The notes: generated by a model not told the origin, from the letters alone. 51,591 bases of DNA from Oceanospirillaceae bacterium (GCA_013215375.1 JABSRB010000038.1:1-51591); one strand, 5' to 3'. Counted from the stretch's first letter, positions 18,385-27,339 are shown. A program made the numbers and translations.

Positions 18385-18423
18385 GTCGCAGGGATTATTA
18401 GTGTTATGCATTATTACTGCGAC
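18385..18423 (+). promoter_or_regulatory. Stem-loop just upstream of the sulfatase gene
   Basis: GTCGCAG (18385-18391) and CTGCGAC (18417-18423) form a 7-bp GC-rich stem over an AT-rich 25-base loop. It is 11 bases from the GGAAGG ribosome-binding site of the sulfatase, with no T tract, so it may influence translation or mRNA stability. Confidence 0.4.
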
Positions 18424-18449
18424 TTCGAACATGGCGGAAGGTTTAGTTG

Positions 18450-19763
18450 ATGACAAATATTATATATATCGTTGCCGATGATTTAGGTTATGCAGATTTA
18501 GGCTGTTATGGCGGCCGCGAGGCACAATTTGGCCAAGTGTCTCCTAACATCGATAAGCTGGCGAAAGAGGGGCTGATGTTCCACAACGGCTATTCGAACT
18601 CGCCGGTCTGTTCGCCAACACGTTTTGCGCTGATGAGCATGGCCTATCAGTACCGTCTCAGAGGGGCGCTCGAAGAGCCGATGAGTACTGCAACCAGGTA
18701 TAGCAAAACCTTAGGTTTGCCCCCAGAGGTTCCGACATTGCCCTCACTGCTGAAGAAAGCAGGTTATCAAACGGCGTTAGTCGGTAAGTGGCACTTGGGC
18801 TACCCACCGCATTTTGGGCCGCGTGCCTCAGGTTACGATGCTTTTTTTGGCATCATGGCGGGTGGGGTAGATTATTTCTCTCACAAGAGTAGTCGCGATG
18901 AACACGACTTATGGAGCAACGAGGAAAAAAGCGGGGAAATCGGTTATCTGACGGATTTGATCTCAGACAAAGCCGTCGATTTTGTGAATAGCCAAGGTGG
19001 CGATAGTGAAGCCAAACCGTTCTTTTTAAGTGTGCATTACACTGCTCCACACTGGCCGTGGGAAACGCGAGATGACGAGCATTTGTCAGATCAGATAACC
19101 TCGCTGGGGCATTTAGAAGGCGGCAATATCCACACCTATCGCAAGATGATTCATCACATGGATGAGGGCATCGGGCGCATTATGGCTGCCCTTGAGGCGC
19201 ACGGACTCACCCAAGATACTTTGATCGTCTTTACCAGTGACAATGGCGGGGAGCGCTTCTCTGATAACTGGCCATTGGTAGGTGGCAAGATGGATTTAAC
19301 CGAGGGCGGTATTCGAGTGCCTTGGATAGTGCGTTGGCCCGCGGTAGTCACCCCTGGAACAAGTAGCGATCAGCACTGCATGACCATGGATTTTTCCAGA
19401 ACATTATTAGCGGCGGGGGGCGGTGAAGTTGATCCCAACTATCCCGTCGATGGCGTCTCGTTGCTGTCGGTACTCAAAGGAGAATCGGCATCTTTTGAGC
19501 GGCCGCTCTACTGGCGCATGAAACACCGCCAGCAGCGAGCACTGCGAGTAGGTCCTTGGAAATACCTAAAAGTGGATGAGCAAGAGTATTTGTTTAATGT
19601 CGATAACGATGCTCGAGAGCGCGCTAATCTGTCAAAAATAAAGCCTGAAAAGTTAGCGGCGATGAAGCAACAGTGGCTGGATTGGAATGCCACCATGCCA
19701 GCTATTCCCGAGGATGCTGTGGTCAGTTTAGTGTATAGCACTGAGGATATGCCGCAGCGTTAA
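18450..19763 (+). CDS. Type I (formylglycine-dependent) sulfatase
   Basis: A 437-residue sulfatase that hydrolyses a sulfate ester. Metal-binding aspartates lie in VADDLGYAD (residues 10-11). The catalytic residue comes from CSPTR (Cys54), the C-x-P-T/S-R motif that is oxidised to formylglycine. VGKWHLG, HYTAPHWPW and SDNGGERFS supply further active-site ligands. ATG 18450 is chosen over an in-frame TTG at 18447 because GGAAGG is spaced nine bases from it. There is no signal peptide, so the enzyme should be cytoplasmic and act on imported molecules. No anaerobic or FGE-type maturase is in the window. The substrate is unknown; sulfated algal sugars are a common target of marine relatives. Confidence 0.93.
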   Translation: MTNIIYIVADDLGYADLGCYGGREAQFGQVSPNIDKLAKEGLMFHNGYSNSPVCSPTRFALMSMAYQYRLRGALEEPMSTATRYSKTLGLPPEVPTLPSLLKKAGYQTALVGKWHLGYPPHFGPRASGYDAFFGIMAGGVDYFSHKSSRDEHDLWSNEEKSGEIGYLTDLISDKAVDFVNSQGGDSEAKPFFLSVHYTAPHWPWETRDDEHLSDQITSLGHLEGGNIHTYRKMIHHMDEGIGRIMAALEAHGLTQDTLIVFTSDNGGERFSDNWPLVGGKMDLTEGGIRVPWIVRWPAVVTPGTSSDQHCMTMDFSRTLLAAGGGEVDPNYPVDGVSLLSVLKGESASFERPLYWRMKHRQQRALRVGPWKYLKVDEQEYLFNVDNDARERANLSKIKPEKLAAMKQQWLDWNATMPAIPEDAVVSLVYSTEDMPQR

Positions 19764-19804
19764 AGGCGCTGTGTTGGCTTTATTGAGGATTATTTTTAGA
19801 CATG

Positions 19805-19840
19805 CGAAAACAGCCAGGTAATATTATTTGGCTGTTTTCG
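19805..19840. terminator. Strong bidirectional terminator
   Basis: CGAAAACAGCCA (19805-19816) and TGGCTGTTTTCG (19829-19840) form a perfect 12-bp stem with A-rich and T-rich flanks on the two arms. It lies between the convergent sulfatase and ABM genes, so it can serve both. Confidence 0.88.
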
Positions 19841-19885
19841 AATTCTGAATTTTCGCAGTAGATTAGCGTTAAGTCCGACAGGGTC

Positions 19886-20167
19886 CTAATGCTCTAGCAC
19901 TGTTATTTTTTCATCGCTTTGTAACATAGGCAATAAGTTAGCCATTATCTGTTGGCGCTCATCGCTACTATGCCAGCGCTGCCAATCTTGAATACTGTCG
20001 TATTTGGCGATTACTACTCTATGATTTTCATCATAACTATTATGAAATGAACTCCCTGAGACAAAACCTTGTTGAACGGTCGCCTCAGAGAGTACCTGTT
20101 GCGACATTTTGTCGAAGTAGCTGGCAAAGCCCTCTGCAATATGGCGCTCAATAATGATACAAACCAT
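19886..20167 (-). CDS. Antibiotic-biosynthesis-monooxygenase-like (ABM, dimeric alpha/beta barrel) protein
   Basis: A 93-residue small protein. The pattern of an opening strand VCIIIERHIAEGFASYFDKM, then a GFVSGSSF strand and DWQRWHSSDERQQI helix, is that of ABM-domain ferredoxin-like proteins, which include cofactor-free quinone-forming monooxygenases and haem-degrading enzymes. ATG 20167 is preferred over an in-frame GTG at 20170 because GGAGG is six bases from the ATG. It is the last of three leftward genes (DODA-like, PhyH, ABM), 150 bases after the PhyH gene. The reaction is unknown. Confidence 0.75.
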   Translation of the reverse strand: MVCIIIERHIAEGFASYFDKMSQQVLSEATVQQGFVSGSSFHNSYDENHRVVIAKYDSIQDWQRWHSSDERQQIMANLLPMLQSDEKITVLEH

Positions 20168-20317
20168 CACTCACCTCCAGGGGAATATGACCTTTAGGTC
20201 TGTTCCCTTAACTGACTGATTATACCATATTGCTTACTGAAGGAGCGGGCGACGAGGCGCTAGTGTTATGTCGTAGATAGCACCGTGATTAAGTAAAAAC
20301 GACGGGTGATGCTGTTG

Positions 20318-21103
20318 TTATCCATAAATCAGCGGAAACCAATCATCCCTTAAACGCTGGCCATTCTGCTGGTTTATATCTGGGTAATCCGGTGAGGTCT
20401 TTCCTGGGCGCTGCACATAGCGGGCATCGTCACCGACTAATCGAAATGACAAGGTGCGGTTGATACTATCGACGTTATTGGCGTTTGCTCCATGTACCGT
20501 GCGAAAATTAAAAGCGACTACATCGCCGGGTTCTACCGCCTCACTGTGAATTTGATAGTCGCCGTTATCGATGTCCGGCAGCGCCATAAATTGCGTGTCA
20601 CCGGGATAAAACTCGGCGTTGTTGGACCACTTAGTGGGCATGACTAATTTGGGCCAAAGATGAGAGCCTATAACGCTTTTTAAAGAGAGTTGCGCGGTTC
20701 TCGCATCGAGTGGAATCCAAAAACTGACATTTTGCATGCCCTCAACAAAATAGTAGGGCATGTCTTGGTGCCAGGGAGTAGCGACAGTACTCGTAGCCGC
20801 CTTATCTAAGTAATGATCGTGAAAGAACTGTACTTGGCTTGATTGCATCAACTGCGCGGCGATAGATGCCATGGGGGATTGTTCAACAAACTGTTGATAT
20901 TCTGCTATGTTTTTCCAGTTGCAAAAGTCCTCGAAAAATCGGCCTTTATTATTGGCAGAATGATGGGTGATAGCCCGCGAACTCGGGTGCGCTACATTGT
21001 AATCGGCACCGCGATTTAAAGTCTCGATCCAATCCTTAAAGACTCCGCGCAATACGACTACCCCCTGGTTTTGATAATCCGTAATCTGCTGAGCACTAAC
21101 CAT
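20318..21103 (-). CDS. Phytanoyl-CoA dioxygenase (PhyH) family Fe(II)/2-oxoglutarate oxygenase
   Basis: A 261-residue cytoplasmic enzyme. The iron-binding facial triad is visible: WHQD (His and Asp, about residues 111-113) and the distal histidine in TVHGANANN (about 203). The nearby arginine in RTLSFRLVGDD should bind 2-oxoglutarate. The opening YQNQGVVVLRGVF is typical of PhyH proteins. Bacterial members hydroxylate many small molecules (lipids, natural products, ectoine), so the substrate cannot be assigned. It lies 51 bases downstream of a DOPA-dioxygenase-like gene in the same direction, probably as one operon. Confidence 0.9.
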   Translation of the reverse strand: MVSAQQITDYQNQGVVVLRGVFKDWIETLNRGADYNVAHPSSRAITHHSANNKGRFFEDFCNWKNIAEYQQFVEQSPMASIAAQLMQSSQVQFFHDHYLDKAATSTVATPWHQDMPYYFVEGMQNVSFWIPLDARTAQLSLKSVIGSHLWPKLVMPTKWSNNAEFYPGDTQFMALPDIDNGDYQIHSEAVEPGDVVAFNFRTVHGANANNVDSINRTLSFRLVGDDARYVQRPGKTSPDYPDINQQNGQRLRDDWFPLIYG

Positions 21104-21154
21104 ATAGTTATTTCCTGTGTATCGTTTATTGTGACGCGCTTAGTCAGCGTCTTG

Positions 21155-21508
21155 TTATTTTCTAAACATGGCGAGGTTAAGTGCAACCTCATTACCTAGC
21201 CAGTAGGCGTAATCGGTATGATCTTTTAAGTCATCGCCAGTTTGCGCATGCACAAAAACAGTGAGGCCGGCGCGATTGGCATCCAACCATGGAATTAATT
21301 GCTCAAAGTGCTTACTGGAAAAAAGGATTTGGCAGCTCCATTTAGGGTGTGGGCCCACATTTTTTTGATGTATGGTGCCTATTTTGAGACCAAAGCGCTC
21401 TTTTACTTGGTGGCAAATATCACTCGCAAGCGCGAGTGTTTCAGACTCAAAATAGACATGCGCGTGATAGGCCTTATGTTTATTGACTGGGCGTTTGGTT
21501 TCAAGCAT
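21155..21508 (-). CDS. DOPA 4,5-dioxygenase family extradiol oxygenase
   Basis: A 117-residue protein matching the small DOPA 4,5-dioxygenase family: YHAHVYFES near the start (two histidines), a VGPHPKWSCQI block, and VHAQTGDDLKDHTDYAYWLG. These histidines are the presumed Fe(II) ligands. The family cleaves catechol rings such as DOPA to give betalamic- or muconate-type products. ATG 21508 (MLETKRP) is preferred over an upstream ATG at 21541 because AAGGAA lies nine bases before it. It is first in a leftward set with PhyH and ABM genes and is divergent from an EamA exporter, which hints at catechol-derived metabolite chemistry. Confidence 0.85.
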   Translation of the reverse strand: MLETKRPVNKHKAYHAHVYFESETLALASDICHQVKERFGLKIGTIHQKNVGPHPKWSCQILFSSKHFEQLIPWLDANRAGLTVFVHAQTGDDLKDHTDYAYWLGNEVALNLAMFRK

Positions 21509-21654
21509 TTGATAATTCCTTAAAGTAATGTTGAGCCACATAGAGTCATTGAACTGTTGAAGCTTAATCTACAGCTATTTATCTCAGGAGGCCAAGCTAA
21601 TTTTCTGACTTGTTATATCCATATAACTAAAGTTATTTTTTTAAATAGGTAGTT

Positions 21655-21684
21655 TTGCTGTACCTCAAACTGCAATGCTAGGAT
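21655..21684 (+). promoter_or_regulatory. Candidate sigma-70 promoter for the EamA gene
   Basis: TTGCTG (21655-21660) and TAGGAT (21679-21684) are 18 bases apart, about 50 bases upstream of the ATG at 21736. The match to TTGACA/TATAAT is only fair. Confidence 0.35.
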
Positions 21685-21735
21685 GATAGGCTCGAAACTT
21701 AAATACATCTCATTCACAGATATGATGGACAAATA

Positions 21736-22635
21736 ATGAACGCAGATTTAAAAGGGATTAGTTTACGCATTGGAGCAACGTTGTTTTTTGCCATAATGGT
21801 ACTGTTTATCAAAATGTTAGCGGATGATATTCCGGTCGGTCAGATTGTTTTTTATCGCAGTGCTATCGCCTTAATTCCGCTGGTGGCCTTTTTGATGATC
21901 GGTGGAGTCTTTCCTTCAGGATTGAGCACTAAGAGACCGCTGGGGCACTTAATTCGCTGCCTATGTGGTTGCACCGCAATGTTTGCCTCTTTCGCCTCGT
22001 TAAAATATTTACCGATGGCCGATGCCACTATTATTGGTTTCTTAGCGCCTATATTTACCGTGATAATGGCACGTCTGTTTTTGTCAGAAGTGGTCTCTGG
22101 TGCTCGCTGGTTTGGGGTGGTGTTTGGCTTTATTGGCATGTTGGTGCTGATCATGCCACAGCTGGCAGATCTAACTTTTAGCAGTGACTATATGCTGGGA
22201 GTGGGGCTGGGGTTATTGATGGCCTTTTTTACCGCGATTGCTAAAATCCAAATTCGCCGTTTAGCGCAAACAGAACACGCCGGAGCAATCGCGTTTTACT
22301 TTGCACTTACCTGCGCAGTAGCGGGATTGTTGACCTTGCCTTTGGGCTGGGTAAACCCTAGTTCTGATCAATTAATGCTGTTGGTAGGCTCAGGGTTAAC
22401 GGGAGGCGTGGCGCATATTATGATGACCTTGAGTTTCCAGTATTCAGAAGCCTCTAAACTGGCGACCTTCGAATATCTAATGTTGGGCTTTGCCGCCGTG
22501 CTCGATTTAGTGTTTTTCCAAATAATCCCGCAGTGGCACTTTTACCTGTCATCGATGTTTATCATCTTGGCCACGCTGACAGTGGCCTTTGAAGGTAAGC
22601 GAATATTCTCTAAACGAAAAGCGGCATCAGCTTAA
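21736..22635 (+). CDS. EamA-family (drug/metabolite transporter) inner-membrane protein
   Basis: A 299-residue integral membrane protein with two EamA repeats and about ten hydrophobic segments. The first repeat opens with GATLFFAIMVLFIKMLA and contains VGQIVFYRSAIALIP; the second opens with LGLLMAFFTAIAKIQIRRLA. DMT members export amino acids, nucleobases or drug-like metabolites by proton exchange. It is divergent from the DODA/PhyH/ABM set, so it could export a product of those enzymes, but the direction and cargo are inference. A palindrome AATAGCTCGCTATT follows at 22672-22685. Confidence 0.9.
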   Translation: MNADLKGISLRIGATLFFAIMVLFIKMLADDIPVGQIVFYRSAIALIPLVAFLMIGGVFPSGLSTKRPLGHLIRCLCGCTAMFASFASLKYLPMADATIIGFLAPIFTVIMARLFLSEVVSGARWFGVVFGFIGMLVLIMPQLADLTFSSDYMLGVGLGLLMAFFTAIAKIQIRRLAQTEHAGAIAFYFALTCAVAGLLTLPLGWVNPSSDQLMLLVGSGLTGGVAHIMMTLSFQYSEASKLATFEYLMLGFAAVLDLVFFQIIPQWHFYLSSMFIILATLTVAFEGKRIFSKRKAASA

Positions 22636-22769
22636 GTTCAGAGATCCAATTTTTCCTTTTCTTTGTTGTTAAATAGCTCGCTATTCACCGCAAAAGAACA
22701 GAAAATCTGTCTCAAATTTACTTTTTCTCGCAATGATCACTCAAGCCCGAAAGGCTTCTGGAGTAATGA

Positions 22770-23384
22770 ATGACAACATCCACTTTATATTATGTGCATG
22801 ATCCAATGTGTAGCTGGTGCTGGGGACATCGTCCGCAATGGCAGCGGTTGTTAAAGGCTTTACCTGCAACCGTTACCGTTAAAAATGTAGTAGGTGGTTT
22901 AGCACCGGATAGCGATGAGGTTATGCCCCAAGCTCAGCAGCAGGCGATAGCTGGTTATTGGAAAAACATTGAGAATTTATTGGGTACGAAGTTTAACCAT
23001 GATTTTTGGCGGGATAACGCACCGCGTCGCTCTACTTACCCCGCTTGTCGGGCTGTCATCGCCGCGCGTTGGCAGGAGAGCGAAGAGCAAATGATAGAAG
23101 CTTTGCAAGAGGCTTATTACCTCAACGCCAAGAACCCTTCTGACATTGAAGTACATATTGAATTGGCGCAACAGTTGGGTCTAGATAGCGAGAAATTTGC
23201 AACGGATTTGACCTCTGATGCACTAGAGCAAACCTTTATGAAAGAGTTACAGTTTGCCCGCAGTTTACCAATCAATGGTTTCCCATCGATGGTGTTAGAG
23301 CATCAAGGTACAATGCATGTTATCCCCTTGGATTATAAGGACTGTAGTGGTGCGCTAGCGGCTGTCTGTGAAATTATTAGCTAA
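22770..23384 (+). CDS. DsbA-family (thioredoxin-like) protein with CSWC active site
   Basis: A 204-residue protein with no signal peptide, so probably cytoplasmic. The redox motif C-S-W-C is at residues 14-17 in DPMCSWCWGHRP, followed by the helical insertion typical of DsbA/FrnE-like proteins and the cis-proline strand NGFPSMVLEH near residue 173. It may act on small-molecule or protein disulphides or as a glutathione-dependent isomerase relative. The next gene, a GST-like protein, begins 24 bases after the stop, so the two are very likely one transcript and a thiol-chemistry pair. Confidence 0.88.
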   Translation: MTTSTLYYVHDPMCSWCWGHRPQWQRLLKALPATVTVKNVVGGLAPDSDEVMPQAQQQAIAGYWKNIENLLGTKFNHDFWRDNAPRRSTYPACRAVIAARWQESEEQMIEALQEAYYLNAKNPSDIEVHIELAQQLGLDSEKFATDLTSDALEQTFMKELQFARSLPINGFPSMVLEHQGTMHVIPLDYKDCSGALAAVCEIIS

Positions 23385-23408
23385 CTGTTGATCAAGAGGA
23401 ATTCATTT

Positions 23409-24335
23409 ATGAGCGATATTATATTCCATCACTATCCGCCATCCCCTGTGGCTGAAAAGGTACGCGTAGGCCTGGGGATCAAACAGCTTAGCTGGCACAG
23501 TGTGATTATTCCACGTATACCGCCCAAGCCATTGCTGATGCCTTTAACGGGTGGCTTTAGACGCACGCCAGTGATGCAAATTGGCGCTGATATCTACTGT
23601 GATAGCCAGTGTATTTTACGTGAATTGCAAAAACGATATCCCCAAACATCGTTTTATGCACAAGGCTCTGGTGAGATGTCATGGGCTTTAAGTCGCTGGT
23701 CAGATACGACACTGTTTGCGCTGTGCGCTAAAGTTATATTGGCGGTAGCAGAACCTGATATGCCCGCAGAGTTTGTCAAAGATCGCGGCCGGTTATACTT
23801 TGGCCCCGACTATGATTTTGCAAAAATACGCGAGGAATTACCTCAGATTATTGCACAGCTAAGAGCACAGTTAGGCTGGGTAGATGAGCAATTATCTAGC
23901 GGTGGCAAATTTCTGCAAGGCGAGAGCGCGACTTTAGCGGATGCATTGATTTATTACCTTATTTGGTTTTTACGCGGTCGCTGGCCACAGGGGGCTGAAT
24001 TTCTGGCGCAGTTTCCAGCAATCGTTGCCTGGGAGCAACGTGTTCAAGAGATCGGGCATGGATCTTCAATCGAGATGGATGCACAAGAGGCACTTAATAT
24101 TGCCAAAGCGGTTGAGCCTATCACGCCTGAATATGTTGACCCCAACGATCCTTTAAAGCTTGCCGTAGGGATGACAATTTCTATCGTTCCCGATGAGGAT
24201 AGTGGTGAGCAGCCGGTCACAGGGACCTTACGTTTCGCGGATCGCGACACCATAGGTCTATTGTATAAACATGATCAGGTTGGTGAGGTCTGTATCAATT
24301 TTCCTCGAGTCGGTTATCGAATCACGATCAACTAG
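23409..24335 (+). CDS. Glutathione S-transferase family protein with C-terminal extension
   Basis: A 308-residue protein from ATG 23409. An in-frame TTG at 23388 is rejected because AGAGGA sits about nine bases before the ATG. The N-terminal thioredoxin-like GST domain has PPSPVAEKVRVGLG, then TPVMQIGADIYCDSQCILREL (the glutathione-binding S/C-x-x-I region). The C-terminal helical domain has GESATLADALIYY. After about residue 220 a further region of about 85 residues (GMTISIVPDEDSGEQPVTG...) looks like a small beta domain, which is not part of an ordinary GST. It lies just behind the DsbA-like gene. The substrate is unknown. Confidence 0.85.
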   Translation: MSDIIFHHYPPSPVAEKVRVGLGIKQLSWHSVIIPRIPPKPLLMPLTGGFRRTPVMQIGADIYCDSQCILRELQKRYPQTSFYAQGSGEMSWALSRWSDTTLFALCAKVILAVAEPDMPAEFVKDRGRLYFGPDYDFAKIREELPQIIAQLRAQLGWVDEQLSSGGKFLQGESATLADALIYYLIWFLRGRWPQGAEFLAQFPAIVAWEQRVQEIGHGSSIEMDAQEALNIAKAVEPITPEYVDPNDPLKLAVGMTISIVPDEDSGEQPVTGTLRFADRDTIGLLYKHDQVGEVCINFPRVGYRITIN

Positions 24336-24371
24336 CGATATTTAATGGCTTTGCGCCTGTTAATATTTTCC

Positions 24372-24623
24372 TTAATCTAATCTGGGCATGTCATCATCCT
24401 CAACGATGATGAGAATGCTCGGTGCCCTTTTGCTTTTATTCAGCAACTCTTTCTGAGTGTTTAGATCGTCTTCTACACTGAATACACTGCTGTCCATCGC
24501 TTCCATTGACTCAATGGGTGCGGCAACTGGTGCCTGTTTTTTTACACTTTCTTGCTCGTTACTAGAGCTGCAGCCACTGATTATCAGTAAGCTGGTAAAT
24601 AGTATGATGATATTTTTTAACAT
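24372..24623 (-). CDS. Small lipoprotein of unknown function
   Basis: An 83-residue protein. A lipoprotein signal peptide ends in ISGC (cysteine about 18) followed by SSSNEQES, so it should be lipid-anchored. The mature part of about 65 residues is low in complexity in the middle and ends in ILIIVEDDDMPRLD. I recognise no family. The start is 10 bases after the stop of the upstream gene 24634-25497, so the two are co-transcribed. Confidence 0.7.
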   Translation of the reverse strand: MLKNIIILFTSLLIISGCSSSNEQESVKKQAPVAAPIESMEAMDSSVFSVEDDLNTQKELLNKSKRAPSILIIVEDDDMPRLD

Positions 24624-24633
24624 TATTTTTTTC

Positions 24634-25497
24634 CTAGCTTAACTGCGCAATTGCCCATTGGAATTCTGCGCTGTGCATAATTGGTGGTGCGCCGTTGGGT
24701 GCGTAGTTAAAATCTTTAAATGCGTGGTTTGCTCTGATTAGCGCCCGATAAAAAAAATCACAATCTTGGTTGTTTTTATTAATTGAGCTAAAGCGCAGGC
24801 CGTTTCTGGCAATTATCCATTGGTAGGGCTCAGTGTGCAAAACTCTTTTGCTGCTTTGGATAAAGTTAGAGTGACTCAAATAATGTTTAAGGCTGGCGTC
24901 AGTATAACGTTTGTCACTATGCAAAGCGTTTAAATGGCAAGCCAGCATATTTTGTTGCAATTTGTACAAGGTGAAATCGTCAATGCTCACCGGCTGTTGT
25001 GTCTCTTTTATGCCTTCCAGTAATTGATAAGCTTGCAGATAGTGATCTAGCGCCAGTTTTTTTTGCTGCGAAAGCGCTGGTAGTTGGCCATTGTTGCGCA
25101 GAGTGGGTAATTGATCTAAATGCATGTCTGCTTTCAGCCAGTGCAGCCGAGCTTTTCTTAAGTCACTGCCAAAGTTGAGATCGCTGGACAAAAAGAGCAT
25201 AAAATCTTTAATGTCCTGGTCTAAACTTGGATGCTTCTTACAGCTCAATAAACGATTGTAAATGTTTAATAGCGCTTGAGTATCAGCGGGAAAGGGTGAG
25301 GGGAACTGCTGATCATGTAATTGCAAAATAGCTTTGCTAATTTGTGTATTAGCTTTGTGATGCGGTTTACGGTACAGCGCAGTTAAGGTTTTTGGGTCTA
25401 TTCCCGCCGGGTAGACTAAATCGATTTTCTGCAAAAACATTTCCCACGTCCAGCCCTGAGACTTGAGCCGATGGATTTTACTGTATAAATTTGACAT
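24634..25497 (-). CDS. Hypothetical helical protein
   Basis: A 287-residue soluble protein with no signal peptide or membrane segment. It appears almost wholly alpha-helical, with leucine/alanine-rich helices and repeated aromatic positions (RARLHWLKAD-, HYLQAYQLLEG-like stretches), which is compatible with a TPR-like or other helical-repeat fold; I do not recognise the family. The first 60 residues (GWTWEMFLQKI, TLTALYRKPHHKA) look like a small DNA-binding-type helix bundle, but this is only an impression. It precedes a small lipoprotein by 10 bases and is divergent from the VWA lipoprotein gene. The ribosome-binding site is weak. Confidence 0.65.
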   Translation of the reverse strand: MSNLYSKIHRLKSQGWTWEMFLQKIDLVYPAGIDPKTLTALYRKPHHKANTQISKAILQLHDQQFPSPFPADTQALLNIYNRLLSCKKHPSLDQDIKDFMLFLSSDLNFGSDLRKARLHWLKADMHLDQLPTLRNNGQLPALSQQKKLALDHYLQAYQLLEGIKETQQPVSIDDFTLYKLQQNMLACHLNALHSDKRYTDASLKHYLSHSNFIQSSKRVLHTEPYQWIIARNGLRFSSINKNNQDCDFFYRALIRANHAFKDFNYAPNGAPPIMHSAEFQWAIAQLS

Positions 25498-25626
25498 AAC
25501 ATATATTCAAGTTTATTTGAAGACCATTTTATAATGAAAACCAGGCTGATATCTACTCAAGCTTCCCTCTAAACTGGATTTAACCATCAGTGAATAGGTC
25601 ACTGGTTTGTAATTAGGAATGAAGCC

Positions 25627-27273
25627 ATGAGATATTTACCTTTAGCCCCTTTAAGCATTTCTCTGTACGCGAGCTTTGCGATAGCTGGCTGCTCGCAATT
25701 AGAATCAACCAACGATCAGCAGCAAGATTTAGCGCTAGAACAACCAGTATTCAATACCAGCGTCTTGAGTAAAATGGCTGTAAAAAAGTTCTCACAATTA
25801 AAGATGAGCGAGTCGCTCGCTATGCCTAGCGTCGCACAAGATACGCAATTTTACCCCATGGATAATCATCGGGGCAGTGAGCGCTATCAGGCTATCATTG
25901 ATAATGTATTAATAGATCCTGCCGTGCGGCCATTGAGTACTTTTAGCACCGATGTCGACACGGCCAGCTATGCCAATGTGCGACGTTTTATCAATCAGGG
26001 GTTACTGCCACCGGCGGATGCGGTACGCACCGAGGAGATCGTTAACTACTTCGATTATCACTACTCGCAACCAACTTCAAATCAGCAACCAGTAAAAATA
26101 GCGTATGAGCTGGCGCCAAGCCCTTGGAATAATAAGGCACAATTACTCAAAATCTCCCTGCAAGCTAAAGACATTAAAAATACCAAGGGGAAAAATTTAG
26201 TCTTTTTAGTGGATGTGTCGGGTTCTATGTCTAGTGCAGATAAACTGCCATTGCTGAAACGCTCCTTGCATTTGTTGACGAAAACGCTAAACAGTAAAGA
26301 TTGTATCGCGATCGTGGCCTATGCGGGCAATGCGAATGTGGTGCTACAAGCGACCAGTGGCAGTGAAAAAAAGGATATTGATCGAGTGATCTCAAACTTG
26401 CGTGCTGGTGGCTCGACCAATGGTGGTAATGGCTTAGATTTGGCCTATCAAATAGCCGAGGCAAATTTCATCAAAGGGGGAGTTAATCGTATTTTATTGG
26501 CCACCGACGGTGATTTTAATGTGGGCATGAGCGATGTGTCGCAAATGAAATCATACATAGAGAAAAAACGTAAAACGGCGATAGACCTAAGTGTGTTAGG
26601 TTTTGGGCAGGGTAATTACAATGACCACTTGATGGAAGAGCTATCTAATGCCGGTAATGGCAATGCAGCTTACATCGACTCTTTGCAAGAGGCGCAAAAA
26701 GTCCTAGTGCATCAGGCCAATGCCACTTTCAAAAATGTAGCTTTTGATGCCAAAATTCAAGTGGAATTTAACCCTGCTGTTGTCGCCAGCTATCGTCTAT
26801 TGGGTTACGAAAACAGAGCGCTGGCGGATCGTGATTTTAAGGACGATAAAAAAGATGCTGGGGATATTGGGGCGGGGCAAAGTGTCACTGCACTGTATGA
26901 AATTGTTTACAACGGCCAAGTAACGCCCGCTAAATTGCGTTATAAACAACAGCAACCTAGGTTGTTGAATGAAGAGGCAGAACTTGGCTTTATTAAAATT
27001 CGCTATAAGTTAACACGTGATGGAGCATCTAAAGAATACTCTTTGGCGGTCACGCAAGATTCACAGCGGTCATTAGCTAACAGCACAGCGAGCTTCAGAC
27101 TGGCCACCGCTGCAGCAGCTTACGCGCAAAAGTTGCGTAACAACGATAATTTCCATAGCTATTCTTGGCAGCAAATTATCAACTTGGCAGTGAGTGCTAA
27201 GGGTGAGGATGCCTACGGTTATCGCAGTGATTTTATCCAGCAATTACGCCTTACTAAGGCGTTGGATAATTAA
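25627..27273 (+). CDS. VWA-domain lipoprotein (YfbK-type)
   Basis: A 548-residue envelope protein. The signal peptide ends in IAGC (about residue 21), so it is probably a lipoprotein. The order is a VWA-associated N-terminal domain (FSTDVDTASYANVRRFI, then VRTEEIVNYFDY), a central von Willebrand A domain with an intact metal-ion site (DVSGSMSS, then a threonine in GGSTNGG and aspartate in ATDGDFN), and a C-terminal DUF3520-type region. This is the E. coli YfbK architecture. The role of this family is unknown; the MIDAS implies protein-protein contact. A clear terminator follows. Confidence 0.9.
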   Translation: MRYLPLAPLSISLYASFAIAGCSQLESTNDQQQDLALEQPVFNTSVLSKMAVKKFSQLKMSESLAMPSVAQDTQFYPMDNHRGSERYQAIIDNVLIDPAVRPLSTFSTDVDTASYANVRRFINQGLLPPADAVRTEEIVNYFDYHYSQPTSNQQPVKIAYELAPSPWNNKAQLLKISLQAKDIKNTKGKNLVFLVDVSGSMSSADKLPLLKRSLHLLTKTLNSKDCIAIVAYAGNANVVLQATSGSEKKDIDRVISNLRAGGSTNGGNGLDLAYQIAEANFIKGGVNRILLATDGDFNVGMSDVSQMKSYIEKKRKTAIDLSVLGFGQGNYNDHLMEELSNAGNGNAAYIDSLQEAQKVLVHQANATFKNVAFDAKIQVEFNPAVVASYRLLGYENRALADRDFKDDKKDAGDIGAGQSVTALYEIVYNGQVTPAKLRYKQQQPRLLNEEAELGFIKIRYKLTRDGASKEYSLAVTQDSQRSLANSTASFRLATAAAAYAQKLRNNDNFHSYSWQQIINLAVSAKGEDAYGYRSDFIQQLRLTKALDN

Positions 27274-27300
27274 TCAGCACAGAATAGGGAGTGAAGAAGG

Positions 27301-27339
27301 GGTTGTTTTACTTTTGTTAGTAAAACAGCCTGTTTTTTT
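27301..27339 (+). terminator. Terminator of the VWA gene
   Basis: GGTTGTTTTAC (27301-27311) pairs with GTAAAACAGCC (27320-27330), with one T-G wobble, followed by TG and seven T. Confidence 0.88.
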
